Shown in pieces: positions 48,223-60,438 of a stretch of 64,000 nt of DNA. The notes under the pieces were generated by a model. That model searched no databases. It was not told the DNA's origin and saw only the letters and a program-made list of their open reading frames with translations. Source of the stretch: Paulinella micropora. Lineage: Eukaryota; Cercozoa; Imbricatea; Euglyphida; Paulinellidae. How positions within the stretch are numbered: the stretch's first letter is position 1; each line of letters opens with the position of its first letter. The stretch lies in the NCBI GenBank assembly GCA_019918135.1, contig WBZZ01003076.1, forward strand, positions 177,501-241,500, written 5' to 3'. The position numbers and the translations under genes were made by a program.

Positions 48223-48361
48223 GCATCTGCGACGGAAATCAGATTGAGGACTTGGGCCGTATGCTCACCCCGATGGAACGCGACCGATGGAATCAGCATT
48301 CGGACCAAGTCCTACTCACGTATGGTGTCGGCTGGCCGCGCAATCTGGATGACCTCCTCCC

Positions 48362-50401
48362 TTGGGCCAGGACCCTCGACCCAAATGTTATGCAGGAATA
48401 CCTTCTTGGGATGGCCGCACCGACATCAAAAATCCATCTACGTACAAACGGGTCTCTGTTCGTCCAAGACGTCAGCAGCTCCGGCAAGTAACAACTACTG
48501 AAGCGAACACCAACACTAACCGCCCAGCTTGGCAGAAACGTAAGGCGGACGCTATGGCAATGACTCAGACTGCTCCCTTACAGACATCGACTCGTCAGGT
48601 CAAGCGCTTGAAGACCGACCCACCGGGTACCTCGTTGAAGCAGGTCGATCGAAAACTTTTTACGGGCCTACCATGCACCTACTGCAAGGAGCACAACAAC
48701 TTCTTGAAGAAGGGCCAACTCCCCAAACAGTCGTTTGAAGAGTTCAAACTTCGTCGACAGCGTCGTCAATATGACGAAAAGCCATCAGCGGCCGTTGCCC
48801 GCAGCACCCCACGCGCCTTCCATATGACTACCCGGTCTGGCACACCCTCTCCGCTGGTGCCAACGCCCCCGCTTCTACGGATCGCGACCATCCCAACAGT
48901 TGTCACCGGATGCGTTTGGGTTGTCAAACATCCTCTCAACCGCCCATTTATCGGCAAGACTATATGCGCTTTGGATTCAGCCTGCAACTGTCAAGGCGTC
49001 GCTCGCTTATCGTGGGTTCTGCAACACGGCTTTACGATCCGGCAGCTGCCGCCTGTGGCAGCACGCTCATCCGTCGACATCGACGCAGTCCTCACCGACG
49101 GCATCGAACTCTTTGTTTCCGCTGGCCCAACGTCGCCATTTCATGCAATTACCGTTTATGTGTCGGCTCACCTGCCCGATCGCGTGGATCTACTCTTTGC
49201 CAACGAGGTGACTGCACAGATCAACTTGTCCATCGACGAAGCCCAGAGGATCAAGCCAACGGACTACATCCCTTTGAAGCCCACAGCAAGACAGATCGTC
49301 TACGAGACGGAATTTCATCTCTTCGATGAGCCACTTCAGGTGGGCGACCGTCAACTAGCAACCATCAGCTATGACTTCTGCCCGGAGACTCTGGCTGAAA
49401 TGACTTCTTACCCGACCTCCGAGATAGAGAAGATCTTCAAGCTCCGTGTTACACAACCTTTGGATCCCTACGATCTTTTGTCAACTTCGCAAGCCCACCT
49501 CTACGGCCGCACAGTCAACCTGTTCATGTCCGAAAAGAAGCGACCATGCGATGGGAGGGTACTGACAGATCACGACGAAGACGATGAAGAAGAGGAAGAA
49601 GACGAAGAAATCAAATCTAGTGCCTCCAAGAAACTTAAGCCATCCTCCGATCTGATCACACATGAGGATTATTATAACGATGCCCGTGCTTGGTCACTTA
49701 TCCGACATACTCAGCGGGCCGACCCGAGACGCAGTCCGACTGTGCGATCTCTCTCTTTCGGATCATCTTCATCGTCATCGTCATCGCCATCGTTGATGCA
49801 GGCTTCATCCTCATCATCGACGGCATCTTCATCTACCACGTCCGCTGCATCGGCCCTTGGCCAACCATCGGCCCCTCCTGCACCTGGCACACCGCAATCG
49901 TTCCAGAACGCGCTGACTAACCCTCCGTCGTTACAAGCTCCAGTTGTTCCTCTAACATCTAGTCACTATCAACAGAGTAGGCGGCGCTCTTCAAGCAAAC
50001 GCGAACGCTCAACATCACCGGTACCCTCTTCTCCTTGCTCTCAAGTTCCACCAGTCTCGCCTTCGCCACCTCGGCTCACCCAACCGACTACCAGTCCAGT
50101 CGCCGGGTTGAGTAAAGCATCTACGAGAGCACATACCAGCGCCCGCCAGAGGGCAGCCCGCGCATCTCCTGGCCGTTCGACAGCTGCGTCCAGTTCTTCG
50201 TCGACCTCTGCGACAAATACAGCCGCAACGCCAGCCCAACCGCAGGCACCTACAACATCTTCTTACAGTTCGTCCTCCTCGTCCAGCTCGTCGTCGGTAC
50301 CTGCGGCAAGCCCAGCTAGGGTGCGAGCCCTATCCTGGGCGACCCACTCCCCGGTGCAAGGAGGCCCCGAGTCGAGTCGCATACTCGCTAAGCCCGCTTG
50401 A
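48362..50401 (+). pseudogene. Outer element protease-like and Ser-rich region
   Basis: A 679-codon frame. It contains LPCTYCKEHNNF (a C-x2-C motif), then TICALDSACNCQGVARL, resembling the retropepsin D-S/T-G/A active site, and HLPDRVDLLFANEV where the second hydrophobic strand would lie. An acidic patch and a long Ser/Pro-rich low-complexity tail follow from about 49740. The protease assignment is tentative. Confidence 0.5.
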
Positions 50402-50444
50402 ACTATACAGGACCCGCACTCTCACCGCCGAAGACCGCGACAAG

Positions 50445-53435
50445 GTGGGACCGCGAAACCAGCTGGCACAGAGAGAAGCGATGACGCCGATACCACCTCC
50501 ACTTCTTTCCCCTCCAGCTGAGGGTTATGTCCGGATCAGCCCTACGAGATCGAGCCACCCTTGGTCGGTATTCTCCAACTTTACGGACATGCCAGCCCAC
50601 CAATTGGAAATTCAAAAAGCCTATGGCACCAACGGCTCTCCAGGCATGGAAAAGGAACTCTACATTGTTCGAGACATTTTCGCCACGTTTTTCCCGACAG
50701 CGGCCATGACAATGATTCCAGGCACTCACCCGCATTGCCGTCACCTGGGATACTGGATCCCGAAGCACTTTACGCTCAACCAAGGCCGGACTTTACAATG
50801 GTGCACATGCAACACCCAAGAGTGGAACGCTACCACCCTAGGATACAATCGCTCCGTCACGGAGTCTTCCGTTTCCAAGCCCTTAGTAGCCCGCCTACCT
50901 TTCAAGTGACTGAAGACTGGCTTCTCCCTTCGGCGGATTACAACCACTTCGCCGATAGGCCACTTTTGGTAAGAACTTTCTCCCGAGGGATGCTAAATTA
51001 CCACATACCAGTGTAAGCAGAATATACGCGCACACAGAACCGCGACAATGGTATGGAAAGACCAACTGGGACAATGAATACTCAACAGAGTTCTCTGAAG
51101 CCATCCAAGGCTTCCACCGCGATCGCCCTACCATCTTGATGCAGCGTTACTGGTCCCCTCGTAACAACGCACACGAGATAGATCCGGAGACCTTTGAAGA
51201 CTTCACACATAGCCTAGCTCTTCGTTCGGGCACCAGACGCCCCCTCGCAGTCGTCAACACCGAAGCCATGTGCCTGGTCCGTGCAGACACTACATTGGCC
51301 CCCTTGATGACCCGTCGCGGCAGCAATGCGTCTACGAAAACCGCACTTGAAGACATCTTTCAGATCCAGGAAGGTTCCACCATGATGTCACGATTTTATG
51401 AAAGCAAACACACTGCTATCATATTCCACTTCGGCCCGCAAAACGGTAGAAACACTGCTCAACTTATTGCATCCTCTCTAGTTGGACCTAACACCGAACC
51501 TACTGGTGATGTCCCGTACTTCGAAGCAGGAATGTCCTTTGACCATATTTACCGCCCATGGGGATATCGATCTTCGTTCCTCGGCCTACTTGTGGGAGCA
51601 AACCCAAGTGCATCACCCTTAGCAGCCGTCCTTCGAGGAGAACTCCTATTCCCGTTGTGCAGTATGGAACAAACTGAAGTTAAGCATCTACGATTTCATT
51701 CGCTGCCGCTTTCGACATCATTATATAAACGCAGTGTCTTTCGACTCCCAACTCGAGAACGCTGATTTGCTCTACAGCATTACTTTCATCACCTTCCGTG
51801 TAACGACCCGATATGGCTCAAAATCGTCGCAAATGACACCTACTATGACCACGATCGCGGAAACATCGTGCCAGAACTACGTGCAGTACATGAGCGATCC
51901 TACGATTGTATTGTAGACTTGCCGCTCACCTACTTCGACGATTGTAACATCACTGTCTACTACACGGACAGAGGAGACGAACTGTTTTTGGGTTCATTCC
52001 TTCACCCTAACCACTCTATGGGACAAGCGGTGTGTGTAACGAAATTCGTCGGAACAGTTTCGATCGACGACGCCGCTACCCGCGACTACCTTCAACAAGC
52101 ACCCAACTGCAAGGCATGCCCGGACACACCAGAATTAGAAATTCTTTCTCATGTCAATTCAGTTGGATACGTTATGAAAACGTCCCATGGCATCTAGCCC
52201 AGTGGTTTCTTATGAACATCGCAAGCGAAATCGCAAGACGTTCAAGCAAGGAAATTCATGTGGTACACCACCCACCCCATACTGTCCCATGTTCGACGGA
52301 TATCATTAACCCCTACTCCCGAGACAAACGTCTCCGTGGCTACCCATACGGAGCCCCACTTATCCGTATGCTACAGTCACGCCACGCTCAACGACACTTC
52401 AACGTTTGGCACACAGGCGTTAAGTATAACACCCTTCAACACGAAGGCCACCTCGAACACCGGTGGATCAACCTCAAGGATTTCAGGACAGAAGAAAAGC
52501 TCGACCATTCCTACACTATGACAGGCTACAAATGAGTACCCGAGACCTCGTATACGAGCGACTGCTTATCCCAGAACCTGAGACCTCCATGTATTTACAC
52601 TCTTTCAGAGACACAGAAACACTATCGAATCGGATATCCTCACACCTACAATATCCACGCTGGATTTGACGTCCAAACATCGTCATCGCACCATAGTGTA
52701 TTCCCCTTAGAAGTACGATGACCAGCCTGATTCTTCGTCAAGTTCAAGCTCCTCATCCAGTTCGTCATCTAGCTCGAGTTCATCGTCAAGGGCAATAGCC
52801 CTTGCTCAGCCTCCATCGGCCCCAGCGTCGTTACCATCGGCCCCAGCGTCGTTACCACCGGCCCCAGCACAGCCACCGTTGCTCAATCCAGCCGCCATCA
52901 ACCCTGGCTCATCCACCAGCGGCCACTGGTTCTGACACACCGGCCGCACCGTTGCCACAGGTAACTCGTGCCTACCCTGTTCGACCACAGCCCTGTTTTG
53001 GCTGCAAGCCCAGTGAGAACAAGAAGCAGCACGACGATGACGAATCAAAGGGTGGCGGACAAGGCCCCTCCTCATCCTCGTCAGGCGGTTCGTCGTCAAG
53101 CAGTTTGCCATCAACGTCGACTACGACCCAGACATCTGCGACTTCTCGGGAGTCCACACTCGACGACGCGACGTTCGCAACACCGTCGAAACAAGGAAAG
53201 TGTGAACCTTGCGGATTGCCCAAAGCAACCTCTCCTCTGTCACCTAGCCACATTGCCTTTTCCGATCATCGAGCCGCACTTTCAAGACGACGACTTCTCG
53301 ACCATAAATCTCGGAGTTTCCGCCAATTCAGTATGCTCGCTCGACCTGGCACTGGCTCAACTCAGAGTTTGGGCAATACGCAAAGTCAAGCGTGACAACC
53401 AAATCTGGGGTATTCTCCAGACTCCAAACAACTGA
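50445..53435 (+). pseudogene. Outer element extra coding region between protease and reverse transcriptase
   Basis: About 3 kb of broken frames (50445-50909, 51136-51765, 51868-52197, 52032-52535, 52802-53395) with globular composition, for example SRFYESKHTAIIFHFGPQNG and VTKFVGTVSIDDAATRDYL, ending in Ser-rich linker. Most Ty3/gypsy elements have protease next to reverse transcriptase, so this is an unusual insertion in the polyprotein. No family recognised. Confidence 0.45.
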
Positions 53436-53693
53436 GGCTGCCTGCTCCTCTGACGCTTCAGACCGACATCGGCCAGCTGTTTCCATACACGGACTCCTCC
53501 ATGGAAGACTTCGCGCAGACATGCCCCGACCCTCGCATGCTCTTTTGCACGGCATCAACAGTCCAGGAACCCCATCCTACCCCGTGGTTCTTCATCTCTG
53601 AAAGATTTTGCCGCGACTTCCTAACCAAGCGAGCGGAACAAAAAGCGTTACCGACAGGTCCTAAGTTTCCCCCTGAAGCAGTCAACCCAAGCC

Positions 53694-54540
53694 TCACCAA
53701 ACCCCAACAAGACCAACTCTGGCCTCATCCGCGAATTCGACCACATCTTTCAAGACAAGGCGGGCATCTTCAAACATACTGTCGTGTCCCTTCGACTCAA
53801 ACCAAATGCTAAACCAGTTGCAGTTCCATGCCCGCGCTGGACTCCGGCAGTGGGCGAATATCTTTCTAGCTGGGCTACGGACGTCCTCAGCGCCGGCACA
53901 TGGAGCTACGCCTCCTCTCAATGCGCATGGGCGAGCCGCAGTTGACTACCGCATGCCCAATGACAACCTTCATCTCCCAGTCCCAGGTCTTCCAAACCCG
54001 GATCATTACCGATAACGATTCGCCGGCTGGCACTATCTCAGCTCCATCGACATGGTAGACGGCTTCTCCCACCTTCGCCTGAACACGGACGATGACAGCC
54101 GAGATGCTTTAGCCGTGTGGACCCCTCAAGGTCTATTGGTCCCCAACTTTATGCCTCAAGGTGTACATCGTGCCCCCGGCGATTTCCAACGTGCGATCGA
54201 GAAGTCATTCCAACCACTCCCTTTTGGAGCCAGCCGCCCCCAGCTATTTCTACTGCAGGCGCCTATCTCGACGACGTTACCGCTGGTGCAAACGACTTTC
54301 AAACACACCTGAGCCGAATTCGTGGTGTATTTTCAAGTACGGACACCTCCGGCCTTCATGGATCGGCGCGCAAACTCCGCTTGGGATACCATGAACTGAC
54401 AATACTCGGCAAGAAGTGTAGTAAGAAAGGTATCGCCGCTGACACAGCGAAGATCGACGCCATCCTCCGAATGGCCGATCCCTCCAATGTGTCTGAAGTT
54501 CGATCCGTTCTTGGTATGACCAACTTCATACAGGCCCACA
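53694..54540 (+). pseudogene. Outer element reverse transcriptase
   Basis: Successive frames give the N-terminal part (SLRLKPNAKPVAVPCPRWTP; VDYRMPNDNLHLPVPGLPN), the palm (YLSSIDMVDGFSHLRL, FMPQGVHRAPGDFQRAIEKSF) and, after a frameshift near 54230, AYLDDVTAG with both catalytic Asp, then the thumb (LTILGKKCSKKGI, VRSVLGMTNFIQAHIPDYSRF). A TAA interrupts just before the palm. Ty3/gypsy type. Confidence 0.88.
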
Positions 54541-55375
54541 TCCCCGACTACTCCCGCTTTGTATCACCTCTTACGAACTTGCTCAAGTCCAATCACGCCC
54601 GACCAGCAGGTCAACCCTACCTCCATCGAGAAGAGCGGAAATGTATGAAGAAGCTCCGCCGCGTGCTTACTACGCTTCCAGTCTTGGCCAAGTACGAGTC
54701 TTCTCACCATCTTTGCCTTCGGACGGATGCTAGCCAAATAGGCATCGGAGGCGCCCTTCACACTAACCCTGACCGCGACGCCCCAGTCATCCAATACTTT
54801 TCTCTCAAGTTCACAAACACGCAAACCCGCTGGGCGACCTACGTGCGAGAAGCCTATGGCGTTATTTACGGAGTTCAACAGTGCCGCTACTACATCGATG
54901 CCAGCAACCACGAACTCACTATCGTCACCGATCACCGGCCACTCTTGTGGTTATGGCATGCTCGCAGCCCCAATGGTCGTCGGATGGGTTCTGGAAAATC
55001 TCCAGACGATCCGCTTTAAGGTCGAATACCTCCCCGGTAAACAAAACCTCCTTCCGGATGGATTGTCCCGTGTCCCCTGCATAAGCCCAGTCGCCCCGAC
55101 TCTCATCGGTGAAGCCGAAGCCACCCTACAGCTCCTCGCAACTATTCCATGGCCCAAAGCAGGCTCTACCCTCTGGCTCGTCGTCCAAGGCACACATGCA
55201 GCTTTGGAAACGAAACTCAAGTCTCTCTCCTGCCGCATCATCCGCGCTTGCCCAACACTACGAAGCATTCAAGCCCCGTGGGACCTAGCTATTGTCATCC
55301 CCTCCGCTGAACGCTCTCCGGCCGTCGCGCGTGACATGACGGAGACTTATGGAGTAGGGGCCGGTTGGTCGTAGG
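54541..55375 (+). pseudogene. Outer element RNase H and connection to integrase
   Basis: Shows LCLRTDASQIGIGGAL, YVREAYGVIYGVQQCRYYI and LTIVTDHRPLLWLW, the Ty3/gypsy RNase H pattern, then in another frame FKVEYLPGKQNLLPDGLSR. The sequence continues into the start of the integrase N-terminal region and ends at 55372-55374, where foreign DNA begins. Confidence 0.88.
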
Positions 55376-55537
55376 TTGTAGAGACTGCTGCACTATGTGC
55401 AGTTGTGCCGGATGATCTTAAATGTTAATATTAATTGATTATTAAGTAATATAATTGCTTTTTTCTTAATATTACTACTTTGAATGCTAGTTATAGCTTG
55501 CAATCTCATCGTGCTCACATGCAAAAATATTAAGTCA

Positions 55538-55808
55538 ACCCGCAGTCCGGACCTGTATAACTAAATGGGTAAGTTGATGTAATATGAATTACTATGCATA
55601 ATTATATGCAAATACTGCATTAAAACGCACAAAAAGTGAAAAAGTGAGGTTCAATTCCAGTAGATGACCACAGAGAGCATCTACTGGAATTGCATCTCAG
55701 CAACCCGCAGTCCGCACCTGTATAACTAAATGCGTAAGTTGATGTAATTGTAGTATGAATTACTATGCATAATTATATGCAAATACTGCATTAAAACGCA
55801 CAAAAAGA
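55538..55808. repeat. Pair of ~95-bp direct repeats around a 15-bp-stem hairpin
   Basis: Copies at about 55538-55633 and 55709-55808 (CAACCCGCAGTCC...AAACGCACAAAAAG) differ by a few bases and a 6-bp insertion. Between them CAATTCCAGTAGATG (about 55652-55666) pairs perfectly with CATCTACTGGAATTG, with an 11-nt loop. It may be the terminal structure of the inserted element. Confidence 0.85.
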
Positions 55809-55920
55809 AACTTTAAATGAGAAAAACAAAGTTTTCCAGATAAATCTGGAACTTCTGCCACTTGGCAGGTAATAGAAAGGCTTTGTCTGCAGCAACCTAA
55901 GTTAATCATGCTATAGAATT

Positions 55921-58824
55921 TTACACCCGCCCATTAGCAAGGAAGCTGATAAAATTGGTGGTTTGCTGCGATTGCGTTGCTAGAAAAGCTGAAAGAGCAT
56001 TATTTCCAGCACCGTGGGGCTGGTAGCACACATAGCACCTGCAGTTAGCAGGATGAGGCATGGCAGGAAATGCCCCTCTGCACCGCGGGCACGCACACCC
56101 GTCACCGTGCTGGAGGCAGACAAGGCACCTGCACGTGGGTGCATGCTGATAACGAAAGGGAGCGCGCTTCGGAGCGCATTTGAAACACTTACATCCTTCA
56201 CCATGCTTGGGCTCGACTTCATTTACCTCGCAATCAGGGCATTCACAGCCCTCACCATGCGCAAAGCATTCGGCGCACTTACATCCTTGCCCATGACGCT
56301 GCACTCGCTGCGGCTGCTGGCTGCCCTTGCGCTGCTTGTGGCCCTTGCGCTGCTTGTGGCCCTTGCGCTGCTTGCGGCCCTTGCGACCCTTCGCAGGCTT
56401 CGGCTCCTCCTCCTCCTCCTCCTCCTCCTCCGACTCCGTCTCTGGCTTAGACTTTTTCTGCTGCGGTTGCTTCTTTTCTGGCTTCTTTGCTGCAGGCGTC
56501 GGCTTGTGCGTCGACGCAGGCGTCGGGACAGGCGGCGACTTTACTTCCACCACGTCGGCTTCCATGGCACGCATGAAGGCACAGGGAGGACACTTGCAGC
56601 CAGGCTTGTGGTGCGAGTTGCCTCCGCCACCCTTCTTGCTAGGCTTGGTTGGTTTCGGAGTCGCCGTGGTTGGCTTCGGATTCGCTGGGCTTGGCTTGGG
56701 ATGTGCTGGAGGACCCACATCCAACCATTTCAGTTTCCCATCCTGCAGTCAAAAAGAAAAGTGCTCACACATATTACTACTACACTCAACAGAAACGTAC
56801 CGCATCCACACCGACGGGGATTGACACCGGTTGCTTTCCCGCAGGATGGTTCTTCCAAAATCCCGGCCCGTAATCGGTCAATGGGAACATGCCGATGTAA
56901 AAATCTGCAACCAGTACCGGAATGGGAAACTTCCCCCCCTCTTTTTTCGTCGGCATGGTGAAGACCACATTCTCTCCTGAAAATTCTGCAGCATGATCAA
57001 TCAAGCCGCCTCCTTGAGAAGCAGGAATGTTTCCTGCTAAAATTTGCTCGCGCTTGTTCATGTTCAGCTTCCATATCTTGCGCTTGAGCCTCAACGTGTG
57101 GGTGCCGGGGTTCGCTGCAATGATTTTGAACTGTTCGGGATCCGTGACCTCGTCGAACTCTTCGCCGAAAAATTCCAACCGTGGATTGTGATCCCCGTCA
57201 AACCCGTTCAAGCGGAGGCCACTGGAACCAATGAAATCTCCAAGCTTGCCCCCATTGATGGGCATTGCATAAACCTTCACGCAATCCGCACCCAACTCCT
57301 TGCATTCGTCGCCAGCGATGGTTCGCATGTCTAACAGCCCCCACTTCCACTTTGGAAGCGTGGCGCTCCGCTTGGGCCCCGCGGAACTGCATAAAAAAAT
57401 TATGCATTAATATTTGATTGAAGAAATGAACTTACCCGGGGGAGATGGCAGGGGATGCGCTGTCCGCTGCACTAGTCTTGCGCGAAGGGCTGCACTTCTC
57501 TTGCCGCAGCCAGACAGCCTTCGGAAGTGGAACATCCGAAGGCCAAGCATTGTTACCAGCAAACAGATGGGGCTCAAACGCAGCAGAGATAAACTTCTTC
57601 ACATACTCGTCAGAAACGTTGCCAGGATGGACATTCCAGTCCTTGGTGGTCGCGATCGGATCTATGTCTCCCTCCTCGCAGAAAACAAACTCAACAGATG
57701 GTTCAAACACACCCTCCGCCGTGATTTCCTCCACCTGGCGCGCAAGCATAACTGCACGTCGACCCATCGTGAAGGTATCTTCAGTCGCTTGCTTCTTCTC
57801 CAACCAGCGACCAGGCCTGCAGCAGTGCAAGCATTATTACAGCTTTCTATCACAGCTACGCCAGTAAGTACCCCAAGCACGCCAACCTCTCTGCACTACT
57901 ACTAGGGCCTCGGGTCGTGAGCCAGCAATCCAGCGACTACCAGTCCACAAGCAGTGAAGGAATGCGTGCACAATCTAGAAAAAAAAAGTACCCCTATCTC
58001 TAATCCCAGATCACTCCAGTACTGCTTGATGAGCAGCGAAAAATAAATGACAGCATTGGTCATGGGGTCCATGAACGCTAAGAGAAGCCTATCATCACAT
58101 AGCACTGCTTTATTGTACCATTCATGAAAACAGCACGTACCCTTTCTGCAATTAAACTTTTTACTCTTGCGAGGCATCCTGCGCGAACTTAACGTAGTAC
58201 TTCTTGGTGTTGGGGATTGCCCAATACTTCAAGGCTGGCTTCGGATTGACTACGAGCTGAAGTATGCGCCTGGGCTGTTTAGGCGCGCCGGTGAGGGGCG
58301 GCGACACATCTTCACGCGCGGGGGAAGGCGGCGGCACATCTTTACCCGCGGGGGGAGGCGGCGGCACATCTTCACGCGCGGGGGAGGCGGCGGCACATCT
58401 TTACGCGCGGGGGGAGGCGGCGGCACATCTTCTTCATTGAGACGCAGGACTGCGTTCTGTTGCAGCAGACCTGACTTGGCAGCTTCGGAAAACTTGCAGA
58501 TGTTCTGCAAGTCCTTCTGCAACTGCAGCTGCTGTTCCGCCGTCAGCTCAGTCCTTTCCTCCTCGCGGCCGTTGTGCTTCGACTCGCTGTCAGAACATTA
58601 AATAATAATATTGCAATGCAAATCAAAGTAGTAAACCTGTCATTGGGGTCGGAGTTGCCTTCTGCCGCAGCCGGGCTCTTGAGAAGAAGAAAAAGGAGAA
58701 GAAGAAGAAGGAGAAGAAGAAGAAGGAGGAGAAGAAGAAGGAGGAGAAGAAGGAAGAGAAGAAGGAGAAGAAGAAAAAAAAGAAGCATAGTTGTAGCAAT
58801 ACTATCAGCTGCATTAGTAGTTAC

Positions 58825-58860
<36 letters not shown>

Positions 58861-59068
58861 GAGGAGGAGGAGGAGGAGGAGGAGGAGGAGGTCTGGAGAA
58901 GAAGAAGAAGAAGAAGAAGAAGAAGAAGAAGAAGAAGAAGAAGAAGAGTAGTGGTAGTAGTAGCAGCAGTAGCAGTAGAAGTAGTAGTATTGGTAGTAGT
59001 AGAGGGAGGAGGAGGAGGAGGAGGAGGAAGAAGAAGAAGAAGAAGAAGAAGAAGAAGAAGAAGAAGAA

Positions 59069-59108
<40 letters not shown>

Positions 59109-59949
59109 AGTAGTAGTAGCAGCAGTAGCAGTAGTAGTAGTACTAGTAGTATTAGTAGTAGTAGAGGGAGGAGGAGGAGGAGGAGAAGAAGATGAAGAAG
59201 AAGAAAGAAGAAGAAGAAGAAGAAGAAGAAGAAGGAGAAGGAGAAGGAGGAAGAAGAAGAAAAAAAAGAAGAATGTATATAGTTGTAGTAAAACTAGCAG
59301 CTGCAGTGAGGAGGAGGAGAAGATGAAGAAGAAGAAAGCAAAAAAAAGAAATTCAATTACTACCCCTCGGCTTGTTTGCTCTTATTGTTAGCAGCTTGAT
59401 CTGCCATCTCGTTTGCCAAGGCGCGCTTGGTTTGTTTTCTCTTTTTCTGTGCCGCCTGCAGACAATGTCATGTATGTGCATGGCATATGTATGTATCATT
59501 GATTTGCCAACCGGTTTGCGTTGCTTCTTTTTTGGAGGCGACTTAGAAGAAGGGCTTGCAGCTTCAGGCTCTTCTGCAGGTAGCGCAGTGTTTGCTGCAG
59601 GTGCTTTGCCCCTTCGAACTCTGCGCCCTCTTACAGACGGCAGATCTTGAAAGATCTCGTTCTTGGAGGCCAGAACAAATGTTTTCCCAGAAGGAACGTA
59701 CGTGTGTACGACGTTATCTGGTACACTGTGCCATGCCTTGGCCTCTGCCTTGGGGGAAGGAAAATTCCAATACTTTGCAGTAACTTCTGGGGGGATAATG
59801 CAATCCTGCAAGTTTTTCCAATTCGGTTCGCCGTTGGTTTTCAAAAAAATGCGTTGCCCCTGATCGTCCCTCTCCACCCGAAAATTTTGCATGCTCGAGA
59901 CAACATGCTTGTCTACTGAATCGTCACCTTTGGGCTTTCCAGAACTCAT
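55921..59949 (-). CDS. Multi-exon gene, protein with C-terminal CxCxxC repeats
   Basis: Exons recognisable by GT-AG borders: 59949-59512 (ATG start, basic C-terminal half with PPKKKQRKP), 59455-59364, 58677-58637, about 58590-58170, about 58150-57975, about 57975-57850, 57820-57432, about 57385-56800 and 56742-55921. The last exon starts with a Pro/Lys-rich linker and ends with seven CxCxxC motifs, several followed by HGxGC (GCKCAECFAHGEGCECPDC), probably metal-binding. Middle exons are globular (DWNVHPGNVSDEYVKKFISA; PVLVADFYIGMFPLTDYG). A one-base difference in a 33-bp repeat near 58380 shifts the frame in the fourth exon, and some junction phases are unresolved. No family recognised. It is divergent to the gene at 60439, so both may belong to one mobile element. 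Confidence 0.5.
58282..58437 (-). repeat. 33-bp coding tandem repeat (PPPPPARKDV), about 5 copies
   Basis: GC-rich unit (GGCGGCGGCACATCTTCACG + CGCGGGGGGAG), encoding an 11-residue Pro-rich repeat on the - strand. One copy has five instead of six G, which breaks the frame. Confidence 0.85.
58680..59345. repeat. (GAA)n/(GGA)n/(GTA)n triplet array in an intron
   Basis: About 660 bp of purine-rich triplets (GAA, GGA) alternating with GTA blocks. On the gene strand this is a TTC/TCC-rich intron directly before a CTCAAG acceptor. Arg/Lys-rich, Glu-rich and Val-rich frames here are artefacts. Confidence 0.9.
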
Positions 59950-60438
59950 TTCTCAATTCACTAAGTGAGTGTTGGAGGGAAATTCGACTTGAACAAAAGA
60001 CACACCGGTCGGAGGTGGAAAAAGTGGCTGAAATGCCACTTTTCCAGTGTGGATTCCCTTTTTTTTCCAACGTACAGGGGTGCACTCTCGTCGTCTTCAA
60101 GGCCACTACTTGTCTTCTGTGCTGTTTGACAGACGCCCTCGGTATGGTTGATATGATATGATGCTATATGACGTTTGATTTATGACATCTAGGGCGTCTG
60201 TCAAGTTTTTTGGACCTAGTTCTATCGGGAAAAAGTAAAAGTGCTGCACTTTGAAAAGGTCTCATGTTTTTCTTTTTTTTAAATGAAAACACGTTGCTCC
60301 ACGACCACAGGCATGCTGGCATGTCTTCCCCGACCCCTGTGAAGCCGCTGGCAGTGCCTAGCGCGGCAGCAATAAGGCTTGCAAGGGCCAAAGCTTCCAA
60401 GTATGCGAAATATTATTATATAATATACCACTGCTAGA
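59950..60438. promoter_or_regulatory. Divergent intergenic region of the two-gene block
   Basis: 489 bp between the start codons of the two divergent genes. Contains an inverted pair, GACAGACGCCCTCGGTATGG at 60128 and CATCTAGGGCGTCTGTC at about 60186-60202 (core GACAGACGCCC/GGGCGTCTGTC), which could form a stem around TATGATATGATGC. A shared promoter is inferred from layout only. Confidence 0.4.

Noticed and set aside
54160-54400. Separate small genes in the reverse transcriptase region
   Set aside because: They are fragments of one reverse transcriptase in shifting frames, as the motif order shows.
58574-59391. Arg/Lys- and Glu-rich frames on the + strand
   Set aside because: Products of the GAA/GGA/GTA triplet array, within an intron of the - strand gene.
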